From the NCBI GenBank assembly GCA_028284905.1, contig JANQQU010000084.1:232931-296930 (forward strand): a stretch of DNA of 64,000 nt. Direction: 5' to 3'. The translations under genes and the position numbers were made by a program. Of this stretch, positions 27,503 to 36,832 are shown piece by piece (positions within the stretch are counted from its first letter, which is position 1; the number at the start of each line of letters is the position of its first letter). This DNA comes from Calditrichia bacterium (GTDB taxonomy: Bacteria > Calditrichota > Calditrichia > RBG-13-44-9 > J075). Under the pieces are notes generated by a model, which made no database searches, was not told the origin of the DNA, and saw only the letters and a program-made list of their open reading frames with translations.

Positions 27503-29644
27503 ATGGCTTACACGCAAACCGAAAAAGATAATGGCATTGCCGTAATATGGTTAGATCAACCCGGGGAGTCGGTCAATAAACTGGGTGTTGAGATGGTCGA
27601 CGAAGCGGAGGCGCTGGTCGAATGGCTTGATAAAGATCCGGAAGTAAAGGCATTAATCTTCATCAGTAAAAAGGTTGATAACTTTATTGCCGGCGCCGAT
27701 TTAGAAGCTATGATTGCCGATCGAAAACCCGGCGTTTTGCAAGAGATGAGCCGTCGCGGGAATCGGTTGTTGAATCGTATTGAAAGCCTTGAAAAGCCGG
27801 TAATTGCTGCTATACATGGTGCGGCCCTGGGCGGTGGACTGGAAGTTGCCCTGGCCTGTCATTATCGCATCGTTACGGAATCTCCGAAAACAATGCTGGG
27901 ATTGCCGGAAGTGAAGCTGGGATTGCTTCCCGCCGGAGGGGGCACGCAGCGATTACCGCGGTTGGTCGGCTTGCAGAAAGCGCTGGACCTGATGCTAACC
28001 GGCAAAAATGTATATCCGAGGCAGGCGCTGGAAATGGGGCTTGTTGATGAAGTGACCCACCCATATGCATTGCTGGATGCAGCGAAAGCAAGCGCAAACA
28101 AACTATTAAATACACCCCGAAAGCGGCAGCGCAAAAAAAGCCTGGCAAATTTGGCGCTGGAAAGCACTTCATTAACCCGCGGGTTTATTTTTAAAAAGGC
28201 GCGCGAGATGGTGGAGAAGACCTCCGGAAATAAATACCCGGCGCCATACAAAATTATCGATTGTGTTGAACATGGTATGGATAATGGGATCGCAGCCGGC
28301 CTTGAGGCTGAAGCGGCAGGATTGGAAAATCTCGCAGATACGCCGCAGGCCCGGGAGCTGATCGGCCTGTTCTTTGGCATCAATAAAGCAAAGAAAAACC
28401 CACTGAAGACGCAGCCGCTTGCCGTTGAAACGATCGCTGTTTTGGGCGCCGGATTGATGGGAGCGGGGATTGCAAATGTAAGCGCGGCAAATGGATTAAG
28501 AGTGCTCCTGAAAGATGTTAATCATGAAAATCTTGCCCAGGGTAAAAAACATGTCTGGCAGCATCTCTCCCGCAAAGTGAATAAAGGGGCACTGAGCGCT
28601 TTCGAAAGAGATGAGATCTTCGGGCGCCTGAATGGCGTAGTGGATTATAATACTTTTTCTCATGCAAATATTGTTATTGAAGCGGTCTTTGAAGATTTAA
28701 ATCTTAAGCATCGGGTTCTGCGGGAATGTGAACAAGCCTGTGATGCTAAATTTATCTTCGCTTCGAATACATCGGCAATTCCTATTAGCGAGATTGCCGC
28801 AGCAGCGGAGCGCCCGGCCCAAGTGATCGGGATGCACTACTTTTCCCCGGTTGAAAAAATGCCGCTTCTGGAAGTGGTGGTAACTTCGCAAACTGCTGAT
28901 TGGGTGGCAGCGACTGCTGTCGAAACTGGCATTCAACAGGGGAAAAGCGTCATTGTTGTGAAGGACGGACCAGGTTTTTACACTACCCGAGTTCTTGCAC
29001 CGATGTTAAATGAAGCGTTAGAGATACTGGAGGAAAACGGGGAAGTCCGTCATATCGATAATGCAATGAAGCAGTTTGGCTTTCCGGTGGGGCCTATTAC
29101 CCTGATCGACGAAGTCGGCATTGATGTTGGTGCACATGTTTCCAAGATTCTCAGTAAGCTGGTGGCAGGAAGAGGATACAAATCCCATGATGCCATGATC
29201 CGCATGTTCTCGGAAGGTTACCAGGGGCGCAAAAATGGTATGGGATTTTATCACTATCATGATGACGCTAATACATTGCGGGGAATAGGGAAGAAGAAAA
29301 AAGAAGTAAATCGCACCGCTTATAAATTCTTTTCCGGGAAAACCCGGCGGGAACGTCACGAGGTCTCCGAGATTCGAACCCGCCTGGTAATGATGATGGT
29401 AAATGAAGCCGCCTGGTGCCTGCAGGAAAATATTATTCGCTCCCCGGGAGATGGCGATATCGGCGCGGTGCTGGGGTTGGGATTTCCGCCATTCCTCGGC
29501 GGCCCCTTCCGCTATATTGATCGACTAACACCTTCCGTCGCATTGGCGAATCTGGAGCGGCTGGCCGATGCGCATGGCCCTCGTTTTCAGCCAGCGCCGA
29601 TTATTCGGGATTTTGCTCGGGATAAAAAATCTTTTTATCGCTAG
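27503..29644 (+). CDS. fadJ: FadJ-like enoyl-CoA hydratase/3-hydroxyacyl-CoA dehydrogenase
   Basis: This is a 713-residue two-domain enzyme. The crotonase domain (residues 1-~290) has the oxyanion and catalytic regions 'NFIAGADLEAM', 'IHGAALGGGLEVALACHYR' and 'LGLPEVKLGLLPAGGGTQRLP'. The NAD-binding 3-hydroxyacyl-CoA dehydrogenase half starts at 'AVLGAGLMGAGIANVSA' and has 'SNTSAIPISEIA' and 'MHYFSPVEKMPLLEVV'. It performs two steps of beta-oxidation. GGAGG precedes the ATG. It works with the adjacent thiolase as the trifunctional complex. Confidence 0.95.
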   Translation: MAYTQTEKDNGIAVIWLDQPGESVNKLGVEMVDEAEALVEWLDKDPEVKALIFISKKVDNFIAGADLEAMIADRKPGVLQEMSRRGNRLLNRIESLEKPVIAAIHGAALGGGLEVALACHYRIVTESPKTMLGLPEVKLGLLPAGGGTQRLPRLVGLQKALDLMLTGKNVYPRQALEMGLVDEVTHPYALLDAAKASANKLLNTPRKRQRKKSLANLALESTSLTRGFIFKKAREMVEKTSGNKYPAPYKIIDCVEHGMDNGIAAGLEAEAAGLENLADTPQARELIGLFFGINKAKKNPLKTQPLAVETIAVLGAGLMGAGIANVSAANGLRVLLKDVNHENLAQGKKHVWQHLSRKVNKGALSAFERDEIFGRLNGVVDYNTFSHANIVIEAVFEDLNLKHRVLRECEQACDAKFIFASNTSAIPISEIAAAAERPAQVIGMHYFSPVEKMPLLEVVVTSQTADWVAATAVETGIQQGKSVIVVKDGPGFYTTRVLAPMLNEALEILEENGEVRHIDNAMKQFGFPVGPITLIDEVGIDVGAHVSKILSKLVAGRGYKSHDAMIRMFSEGYQGRKNGMGFYHYHDDANTLRGIGKKKKEVNRTAYKFFSGKTRRERHEVSEIRTRLVMMMVNEAAWCLQENIIRSPGDGDIGAVLGLGFPPFLGGPFRYIDRLTPSVALANLERLADAHGPRFQPAPIIRDFARDKKSFYR

Positions 29645-29749
29645 CAAAATAGAATTGACGATTCCGCTGTAAAGAGGATGGTATTTCAGCATTGAATAGA
29701 TAAATGATATTATCTATCATCCTGATATTTTTGATAGTGTTAAAGAAGT

Positions 29750-29863
29750 AATGCTATAAGCTGTCATCGCGAGGAGTGCAACGACGTGGCGATCTCCTTG
29801 TGCATACAACTTCTGGGATTGCTTCGGCAAAAAGCGCCTCGCAATGACAGATCAAATAGCATT
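29750..29863. repeat. dispersed GTCATTGCGAGG-type palindromic element
   Basis: The outer arms are AATGCTAT/ATAGCATT and the inner arms CTGTCATCGCGAGG/CCTCGCAATGACAG, around a less paired centre containing GCGATCTCC and GGATTGCTTCGG. This word set matches a hairpin family scattered in many unrelated bacterial genomes (from memory of its sequence). It is intergenic and noncoding. Confidence 0.7.
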
Positions 29864-29887
29864 ACATGTCAAACACTACCCAATTTT

Positions 29888-30205
29888 TTAAATCATTTCA
29901 ATTTCAATCATACAGACAAAATCGTTCTCCAAATATTTGCGATTCGTCAACCCTCCAACAGAAATTCCCCTTACCTTAAATTCTTGTTACCGGCGTTCAA
30001 TGACATGCCCTGATTCAGTTTTTTTATTATCGCGTGATGCGTTGATAATAGAGAGAGGTTGCGGGATAATGGCCCGTAAATGAAGTTGCAGTGGAGTGCC
30101 ACTTCGAGGTTTTGACGGATCTTCTAAATAGGTATGTATCTGAAAATACTGATTTAACGATGCAGGAAGTATCGATGAATCTGTTTTCATTTTAATCGTT
30201 GCCAT
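29888..30205 (-). pseudogene. possible nonsense-interrupted small gene, unrecognised
   Basis: On the minus strand the frame runs from ATG 30205 ('MATIKMKTDSSILPASL...') to TAA at 29987-29989. The same frame then continues with coding-like sequence ('QEFKVRGISVGGLTNRKYL...') to a second TAA at 29888-29890. There is no ribosome site at the ATG. It could be a decayed gene of about 105 codons in an otherwise empty gap. The family is not recognised, and chance is possible. Confidence 0.3.
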
Positions 30206-30329
30206 ATTTGTGGTATAAGAATTTTTTGGGGCGAATCGCCAGTCAAATAGCAAAAATTAAGCAGGATATACAAAATATGTACATTGTTCCCCGGATAGAA
30301 TCACAGCCTTTTTGCCGGAGTGCGATAAT

Positions 30330-32696
30330 ATGATCTCACCTTATTTTACCGATAGCCACCATGCTTTCCGGGAAAAAATTCGGCAATTTGTTACGCTGGA
30401 AATATTACCGTATGCCAATGAATGGGAGGAGCGGCAACGCATTCCACGCTTTTTCTGGCATAAGATGGGAGAATTGCAGTTTCTCGGGGTGAACTATCCA
30501 AAATCATTCGGTGGATCCAATCTGGATTTTTTTCATACCGTTGTCTTACTGGAGGAGCTTACTCGCAGCACTTTGGGCGGGCTGGTAGCAGCTGTAACAA
30601 TGCATCAGTTTATGGCATTGAATTATATTCATCGGTATGGTAGCCAAACTTTAAAACGCAACTACCTGATGCCCGGAATCTTAGGGGAGAAAGTTGCCGG
30701 ACTGGCGATCGCGGAACCGGGCGCCGGTTCTGATGTTGCCGCCCTGAGAACCCGAGCTGTATTCCAGGACGGTGTATATGTCCTCAATGGCGAAAAAACC
30801 TTTGTTACAAACGGCATTTTGGGTGACTATCTCGTTCTGGCTGCGAAAACGAATCCACAGGCCGGTACTGGCGGGATCAGCCTGTTTGTAGTCGACGCCG
30901 ATGCCGATGGATTACAGGCGAAGAAAATTCGCAAAATGGGCTGGCACTGTGCCGATATTGCCAACATCACCCTGGAAAATGTTCGTGTGCCGGAAAGCCA
31001 GCGTATTGGGCAGGCAAACATGGGATTTTATTATATCATGGATTGCTTTCTGGTAGAGCGATTGGTTGCCGCCATCGCTGCAGTAGCCACTGCGGATACC
31101 TGCCTGGAAAAGACCGTGGAGTATATCCGCTCGAGAGAAGCCTTCAATCGTAAACTATCCCGCTTTCAAGCCATTCGTCATAATCTCTCAGATCTCGCCG
31201 GAGAAATTGAAGCCGCCCGCCAGCTAACTTACAATGCTTGCTGGCAATTTCAGGAAGGTCAAAAGGGGATTCAGCAATGTTCGATGGCAAAACTCTATTC
31301 TGCCGATTTAGCCAAACGTGTCGCTGATACCTGCCTGCAATATTTTGGTGGGAATGGTTATTCGGAAGAGTATGCTATTTCTCGCTTGTATCGGGATGCC
31401 CGGGCCGCCAGTTTGGTCGGAGGAACCTCGGAAATTCTGCGGGAAATTATCTCCAAACTGATGATTGATAATTTCAATAAAGACAAGAAGAGAGTTGTAA
31501 ATACCCGCCGGGTGAAAGCGAAAAGCCCCGAAGTGGCGCGAGTAAATCAAAACGATAATATTTCCATAAATCCTGTTGACGATATACCTCCGATCGAAGT
31601 AGATCCCTTACCTGATGTTGTTTCCGAAGAAGCCCCGGTGCCGGATGTCGCTGCCCTCGAATCTCTGGATGAAACACCACTGCCATTTGAGGAGCCAGGC
31701 GAAGCCGATGAAACACCGGTAGATGCTTTAGAAGATATCTCATTAACGGAGAACCTGCTCGAAACTGCTGAGCCCGTCGTTGAAAATAAGAATGTGGCGC
31801 CGAAAGAATCCACACCATCGTTGAGCAATATTGATGTGGCAAAACCGCTTGAATTACCAGAGTTGAATTCTAAACCTGTTGATCGCCCCGAGAAAAAAGT
31901 GAAAAAACCACAGTTACCTTTAAAAATTGCATCAAAAAAATCATCCCCGGAAACAAAAAAAGTCCCTGAAAAAGTAGTTGAACGCACGCCCGAAATCGAT
32001 TTCGAACCTAAAATCGAAATTGAATCTGCCCTCGAAGATGAAGCACCTTTCCTGGAAAGTGAGCGGGAAAATATCGTAAACGCGTTAAGCGAGGGGGATG
32101 ATACCAAAGAGATTCGCAAGGCAGAAAATGAACGGCGGGATATCATCGATGCCCTGGAAGAAAACGGTGCCTCGCACCCTCCCCAAAAGGATACCGATGA
32201 ATTCGCCGCTGTTGATGTAAATATGATAATCGAGAAACCGGGCCGGAAAGACCCGTTGAAAAATCGGAAAATCAGTAAACCCGACAACCAAAAGAGTATA
32301 CGGATGAACAAGGAAAGAACACCTGAGCTCACCGAAATGGAAAATCTTACCCAAAAACCGCTCTCATCACTGACAGTTGCAGATATTTTTGAGAGTTTGC
32401 CGCATCGCTATAAACCGAAACCGGTCGGGAAATATCATACCTTGATTCAATACAAAATTTCCGGCACAGATGGTGGTAATTTTACTGTGCAGGTGCAGGA
32501 CGATAAGTGCACCGTGGTAAAAGGATTAATCGGTAAAGCGAAGTGTGTCGTCGAGACAAATACAAAGACTTACATTGAGATGGAGACGGGTAAGACGAAT
32601 CCGCAAATCGCCTTCATGATGGGAGAGATAAAAATCTCTAATGTCCCGGAAATGATGCGGTTCATAAAAATGTTCAAGAAGTTGCCGGACACCTGA
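30330..32696 (+). CDS. acyl-CoA dehydrogenase - disordered linker - SCP2 fusion
   Basis: This is a 788-residue fusion. Residues 1-~385 are a complete acyl-CoA dehydrogenase ('AIAEPGAGSDVAALRT', 'NGEKTFVTNGILGD'). The usual catalytic Glu position reads 'LVGGTSEILRE' with Gly, but a Glu is present in 'FLVERLVAAIA', the position used by LCAD and isovaleryl-CoA dehydrogenase. A Pro/Glu/Lys-rich, probably disordered linker of ~290 residues follows, with repeated 'ERENIVNALSEGD'/'ERRDIIDALEENG' segments. The C-terminal ~105 residues are an SCP2 sterol/lipid-carrier domain ('LTVADIFESLPHRY', 'NPQIAFMMGEIKIS'). ATG 30330 has GGAG eight bases upstream. The frame continues past the TGA into the next gene. 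Confidence 0.88.
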   Translation: MISPYFTDSHHAFREKIRQFVTLEILPYANEWEERQRIPRFFWHKMGELQFLGVNYPKSFGGSNLDFFHTVVLLEELTRSTLGGLVAAVTMHQFMALNYIHRYGSQTLKRNYLMPGILGEKVAGLAIAEPGAGSDVAALRTRAVFQDGVYVLNGEKTFVTNGILGDYLVLAAKTNPQAGTGGISLFVVDADADGLQAKKIRKMGWHCADIANITLENVRVPESQRIGQANMGFYYIMDCFLVERLVAAIAAVATADTCLEKTVEYIRSREAFNRKLSRFQAIRHNLSDLAGEIEAARQLTYNACWQFQEGQKGIQQCSMAKLYSADLAKRVADTCLQYFGGNGYSEEYAISRLYRDARAASLVGGTSEILREIISKLMIDNFNKDKKRVVNTRRVKAKSPEVARVNQNDNISINPVDDIPPIEVDPLPDVVSEEAPVPDVAALESLDETPLPFEEPGEADETPVDALEDISLTENLLETAEPVVENKNVAPKESTPSLSNIDVAKPLELPELNSKPVDRPEKKVKKPQLPLKIASKKSSPETKKVPEKVVERTPEIDFEPKIEIESALEDEAPFLESERENIVNALSEGDDTKEIRKAENERRDIIDALEENGASHPPQKDTDEFAAVDVNMIIEKPGRKDPLKNRKISKPDNQKSIRMNKERTPELTEMENLTQKPLSSLTVADIFESLPHRYKPKPVGKYHTLIQYKISGTDGGNFTVQVQDDKCTVVKGLIGKAKCVVETNTKTYIEMETGKTNPQIAFMMGEIKISNVPEMMRFIKMFKKLPDT

Positions 32697-32703
32697 AGAG
32701 AAA

Positions 32704-32722
32704 GCGGGGAGGGAACCCCCGC
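32704..32722 (+). promoter_or_regulatory. GC hairpin seven bases after an in-frame TGA
   Basis: The stem GCGGGG (32704-32709) / CCCCGC (32717-32722) has a 7-nt loop, starting 8 bases past the TGA at 32694-32696. It is followed by A6, not T, so it is not a normal terminator on this strand. Placement just after a stop between two same-frame coding regions resembles a readthrough-stimulating structure. Confidence 0.5.
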
Positions 32723-32732
32723 AAAAAAGCAG

Positions 32733-34382
32733 GTGGCGTCGCAACCGGAACCATCCGACCGCGTAGCGGAAGTGGCAGCGGCGCAGAAAAATTCAAACGC
32801 GGATGATCAACCAGCGGTAGCAGCCGATGCTGATACCGGTGTAACTGTGTTGATTGGAGAATATGCGCCACCTGCACCGCCGCCCGAAATTGATTTGCCG
32901 GAAATTAAACCGGAAGCGCCACTTGAGGTCGATTTACCAGAAATAAAGCCGGAAGTGCCGCAAGAGGTAAAATCACCGAAAGTTAAACCGAAAAGGCCGC
33001 CTGCAGAGGATTTACCAGGTAGAAAGCCGAAGGAACCGCGCCCTAATAATCTGCCCGCTGACGCGGATTTGGAAACGCCACACTTTCTCCGGCGAAATAG
33101 CCGGGCAACTCGCCAATGGCTGCCGCCCAAACAGTCCGCGCGGGATGGCAACAATGCCGCAACGAAAAGTCGTCCGAAAAAATCCCCGGCGCAAGGCGCA
33201 CTCAGCGGTATCAAAATCCTCGATTTAACCCGGCTTTATCCCGGACCATTAGCAACGATGATGATGGCTGACATGGGTGCAGAAGTGATCAAAATCGAAG
33301 ATATGATCAGTCCGGATACCATGCGCACTTACCCGCCTTATCATGGTGATATGTCCGCCGGATATCTTGCAGTGAACCGCTCCAAGCGCAGCATTGCTCT
33401 GAAATTTAATGAAGAGCGCGGCCGGGAAGTGTTTTTCCGCCTGGCCAGAGATGCGGATATCGTTATCGAACAATTCCGCCCGGGCGTGCTGGATAAAATC
33501 GGTATTGGCTATACGGAAGCAATCAAAACCAATCCGCGGATTATTTACATTTCTCTTACCGGGTATGGTCAAACCGGTCCGTATGCGCAGAAAGCCGGGC
33601 ATGATGTCAATTACCTCGGATACTCCGGCGTTACCGGCACTACTGGTACGGAACAGAGTCCTTCGGTATTATCCGGCGTTCAAATTGCGGATGTCGCCGG
33701 TGGTGCCTATATGGCGATTATTGCCGCTCTATCAGCCATTTGGGCCCGGGAAAACACTGGTGTCGGGCAACGGGTCGATGTTTCCATGCTCGATGGCGTC
33801 ATGCCGCTAATGACCCTGCAATTGGCCCAGTATTGGGCGACTAATCAAGCCGTGCCGCCCTGGCAGATGCCGCTCTCCGGCGGTTGGGCATCCTATGGTA
33901 TTTATCTCTGCCGGGACGGTAGATATGTCTCCCTCGGTGCATTGGAAGCAAAATTCTGGAAAAAATTCTGCCAGCTAATCGATAAGCCGCAATGGGAAGA
34001 GCGTTACTATGGTGATAGCAAAGCACAGGCTGCCTTAAAAGCGGATTTGACCCGGATGTTCCTGGAAAGAGACCGCGATGAATGGCTGCGTTTAGTCGGC
34101 CGGGCGGATGTTTGCCTGACCCCGGTATTAGGGATTGATGAAATTGAGCATGATCCGCACCTGCAGGCCCGGAATATGATCGTTGATCACGATCATCCCA
34201 TTTATGGTCGACTGAAAACGATCGGAATGCCTTTAAAGTTCTCACATGCCGGAAAAGGAGAAGTGAAGCCTGCCCCGATGCTCGGTGATGATACTATTGC
34301 TATTATGCAGGAGCTCGGCTATAGTGAAAGCGAAATTCGCGAGATGCAGAAAAAAAGAATAATATTTACCACACCGAAATGA
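32733..34382 (+). CDS. CaiB/BaiF family, alpha-methylacyl-CoA racemase-like, with disordered N-terminal extension
   Basis: This 549-residue protein (if GTG 32733 is used) has a ~150-residue Pro/Glu/Lys-rich N-terminal region with degenerate repeats ('EIDLPEIKPEAP', 'EVDLPEIKPEVP'). A complete class III CoA-transferase-fold domain follows, starting at 'LSGIKILDLTRLYPGP'. The racemase-type catalytic His and Asp are seen in 'KAGHDVNYLGYSG' and 'QIADVAGGAYM', and 'DGRYVSLGALEAKFW' is typical of alpha-methylacyl-CoA racemases. It would epimerise 2-methylacyl-CoAs before beta-oxidation. GTG 32733 has no well-placed ribosome site, and the frame is continuous with the upstream fusion except for one TGA, so readthrough or recent splitting is possible. 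Confidence 0.82.
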   Translation: MASQPEPSDRVAEVAAAQKNSNADDQPAVAADADTGVTVLIGEYAPPAPPPEIDLPEIKPEAPLEVDLPEIKPEVPQEVKSPKVKPKRPPAEDLPGRKPKEPRPNNLPADADLETPHFLRRNSRATRQWLPPKQSARDGNNAATKSRPKKSPAQGALSGIKILDLTRLYPGPLATMMMADMGAEVIKIEDMISPDTMRTYPPYHGDMSAGYLAVNRSKRSIALKFNEERGREVFFRLARDADIVIEQFRPGVLDKIGIGYTEAIKTNPRIIYISLTGYGQTGPYAQKAGHDVNYLGYSGVTGTTGTEQSPSVLSGVQIADVAGGAYMAIIAALSAIWARENTGVGQRVDVSMLDGVMPLMTLQLAQYWATNQAVPPWQMPLSGGWASYGIYLCRDGRYVSLGALEAKFWKKFCQLIDKPQWEERYYGDSKAQAALKADLTRMFLERDRDEWLRLVGRADVCLTPVLGIDEIEHDPHLQARNMIVDHDHPIYGRLKTIGMPLKFSHAGKGEVKPAPMLGDDTIAIMQELGYSESEIREMQKKRIIFTTPK

Positions 34383-34587
34383 TTGATCGCTGGGCATTAT
34401 CAAACTTGATATTGCTCAGTTTGTCAACCCCGCTTATGCATGCCGTAATAATAGCATAAAAATGTCTGAACTTTCCGTTTATTTTTATTGTAAAAAATTT
34501 CTACTTCAGGTGAATCTGTTATGTATATTCAGAAATACTCAACGGTTAAAGTAAAATGAGTTATCATTCATAGAAATAAGGCTTTCC

Positions 34588-35382
34588 ATGAAAAAATATT
34601 TTTTCCTTACTTTGGTCCTGCTAATTGCCGCTGCCGCTGGCGGATACTACTACTATCAGCAAAATCTGGATTATTTGCCGGAATGGTATGCAACAGATGA
34701 TACTGCCCCTGCGGATCAGGGAGCGCCGGCAACGACAGGAGAAACATCAGATAATACCAGCACCCCGGTCGATATTGAAGGGCAGGAAAGTCTTGGTGCT
34801 GATGCGCCGGCTGTTCAGGGCAATTCGCTAACGACCCGGCAACAACAAACTGCAGCCCCGGAAATCCAGCGAGAAGCTAAAAGTGCCTCGGAAGCGTTGG
34901 AAGAGATGGCCACTACACTGAAACGGAATAATTCTCTCCGGGTCACTGAAACCGAGGTTGATGCGTTGATCCTCAATTCTCTGGCGGCGGAATTCCCCGG
35001 GAAATCAGAACAGTTTATGAAAGGCGTAAAAAGCACAATCCAGCCGGAAAAAATGGATGTGGAGATGGTCGTGGATATGGCGAAAATTCCCTGGGAAGAT
35101 CTGCCAAAAGAAGCAATGCTGGCAAGAACGCTGCTGGAACAGTTTGGAGGGGTAAAATCCAACGACGAACTATTCTTGAAGATTTCCGGAAAGCCGGAGG
35201 TAAAGGATAGCGATTTGGTGTTTGATGAAAATTCCCTGATTCAAATCGGGAAGATTAAATATAGCTTAAAAACATTTGCAGCTTTGCCGGGCATGAAAAA
35301 CAAGGTGGGAAAAATACCCCTGGAAAAATTAGCTTTTAAAAATGTCGTTCTGGAAAATGGTGCTTTAGTGCTTTCCCGCTAG
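34588..35382 (+). CDS. membrane-anchored periplasmic protein of unknown function
   Basis: This is a 264-residue protein. A single N-terminal membrane helix ('FFLTLVLLIAAAAGG') is followed by a Thr/Pro/Asp-rich linker (residues ~40-90) and a folded domain (~95-264) that starts with a coiled-coil-like 'EALEEMATTLKRN'. No catalytic motif is visible and I do not recognise the family; the C-terminal domain weakly recalls LptC/DUF2993-like lipid-binding folds. The start is supported by AAGG upstream. It is convergent with cysS. Confidence 0.7.
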   Translation: MKKYFFLTLVLLIAAAAGGYYYYQQNLDYLPEWYATDDTAPADQGAPATTGETSDNTSTPVDIEGQESLGADAPAVQGNSLTTRQQQTAAPEIQREAKSASEALEEMATTLKRNNSLRVTETEVDALILNSLAAEFPGKSEQFMKGVKSTIQPEKMDVEMVVDMAKIPWEDLPKEAMLARTLLEQFGGVKSNDELFLKISGKPEVKDSDLVFDENSLIQIGKIKYSLKTFAALPGMKNKVGKIPLEKLAFKNVVLENGALVLSR

Positions 35383-35386
35383 AAAT

Positions 35387-35422
35387 TACAAATGTGCAAA
35401 TCTGCAAATTTGCACATTTGTA
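35387..35422. terminator. bidirectional hairpin terminator built of GCAAAT words
   Basis: The 15-bp perfect stem TACAAATGTGCAAAT (35387-35401) / ATTTGCACATTTGTA (35408-35422) is followed by TATTTTATT on the plus strand. It lies between two convergent genes and belongs to the AAATGNGC word family. Confidence 0.72.
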
Positions 35423-35429
35423 TATTTTA

Positions 35430-36809
35430 TTACTTCTTCAACTTCACTTTCGGCCCTTCCGGTGTGTCCTCAATTTCATAGCCGGCGGCCTGTATTTGAT
35501 CGCGCATCGCATCGGCTTCCGCCCAATTGCGGGCTTTTCGAGCCTCGGTGCGTTTTTCCAGCATTTCGAGAATTTCCGCCGGTACTTCCACCGTTTTCGG
35601 TTGCCACTCAGCCAGACGTAATCCCATAATCTCATCAAACACTAGCATTGTGGCGCGTTTATCCGCATCAGAAATATCGCTGCGAGTGAGGTCCCAGGCA
35701 ACCGCCATTGCTCTTGGCATATTCAGATCGTTGTTGATAAATTCAACGAACTGATCAAGCAATTCCTGATTTACTTCCCCGCTCTTTGAACCCCAGCTAT
35801 GAAACGTCTTCCGCAAACGATCCAATCCCTTCTGGGCACCATCAAGGCTTTCCCAGCTAAAGTTGAGCTTGGTGCGGTAATGGGCATTCAGGTTAAAATA
35901 GCGATAGGCTATCGGGTCGATCCCACGATCAATTAACGACTGCACCCGCAAAAATTCCCCGGACGATTTCGACATCTTTGCTTCACTCAATTGCAGAAAA
36001 TAGCCGTGCATCCAGAAGTTCGCGAGGGTGGTGCCATAGCAGGCCTGGGTCTGGGCGATTTCGTTGGTATGGTGCACCGGAATATGATCTTCACCACCGC
36101 AATGGATGTCAAAAAAGGTACCGAGAAACTTCGCAGACATCGCCGAACATTCAATATGCCAGCCCGGAAAACCGACACCCCAGGGGCTGTCCCATTCCAT
36201 TTGACGTTGTTCGCCTTCCGGGCTAAATTTCCACAGCGCAAAGTCGGTGAGGTTACGCTTCTCTCCCTGGTCTACCCGGCTGCCGGCCTGTAAGCCTTCA
36301 ATATCCAGGCGGGCGAGATAGCCATAACTATCCAGTTTGCTGGTATCAAGATAAATGCCATCCGAGGTGCGATAAGTATAGCCTTTTTCCTCGATGCACT
36401 TAACGACATCAATTTGCTCCTGAATGTGATCTGTCGCTTTGCACCAAATGGTCGGTTCGAGAATATTCAGTAGCTTCAAATCCTCGATAAACGCGTCAGT
36501 ATAAAGCTCGGCGATTTCCCAGGCGCTTTTTCCGGTGCGCTTGGAGCCAGCTTCCATTTTATCTTCCCCGGTATCGCCATCAGATACCAAATGACCGACA
36601 TCGGTAATATTCATAACGTGCTTAACATTATACCCATTGTAGGCCAGCACCCGTCGCAGGGTGTCCTCAAAAAGATAAGTGCGCAGGTTGCCGATATGGG
36701 CGAAGTTGTAAACTGTCGGTCCGCAGGTATATAAGCCGACTTCATCAGGATTCAATGGCTCAAATTCACGTAATTCGCGCTTGTAAGTATCATATAAATG
36801 CAATTTCAT
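35430..36809 (-). CDS. cysS: cysteinyl-tRNA synthetase
   Basis: This 459-residue class I synthetase charges tRNA-Cys. '[18 protein letters not shown]' contains the zinc-ligand Cys and the HIGH motif (HIGN). '[10 protein letters not shown]' and '[15 protein letters not shown]' supply the other Zn ligands, and '[10 protein letters not shown]' is the KMSKS loop. The length is normal for bacteria. It is probably essential. Confidence 0.97.
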   Translation of the reverse strand: MKLHLYDTYKRELREFEPLNPDEVGLYTCGPTVYNFAHIGNLRTYLFEDTLRRVLAYNGYNVKHVMNITDVGHLVSDGDTGEDKMEAGSKRTGKSAWEIAELYTDAFIEDLKLLNILEPTIWCKATDHIQEQIDVVKCIEEKGYTYRTSDGIYLDTSKLDSYGYLARLDIEGLQAGSRVDQGEKRNLTDFALWKFSPEGEQRQMEWDSPWGVGFPGWHIECSAMSAKFLGTFFDIHCGGEDHIPVHHTNEIAQTQACYGTTLANFWMHGYFLQLSEAKMSKSSGEFLRVQSLIDRGIDPIAYRYFNLNAHYRTKLNFSWESLDGAQKGLDRLRKTFHSWGSKSGEVNQELLDQFVEFINNDLNMPRAMAVAWDLTRSDISDADKRATMLVFDEIMGLRLAEWQPKTVEVPAEILEMLEKRTEARKARNWAEADAMRDQIQAAGYEIEDTPEGPKVKLKK

Positions 36810-36832
36810 AACTAACCTCTAATTGTTCTCGA

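Noticed and set aside
29360..29390. tRNA-like T-arm string (GATTCGAACCCGCC)
   Set aside because: It lies inside the FadJ coding sequence and no acceptor or anticodon stems can be built around it.
31547..32332. 261-codon Ser-rich frame antisense to the ACAD-SCP2 linker
   Set aside because: Ser/Gly-rich low complexity is what the Glu/Lys/Pro linker codons give on the other strand.
32694..32696. Selenocysteine codon (TGA)
   Set aside because: The residue lies in a disordered linker with no redox role, the hairpin does not clearly match a bacterial SECIS, and no sel genes are in view; readthrough or mutation is simpler.
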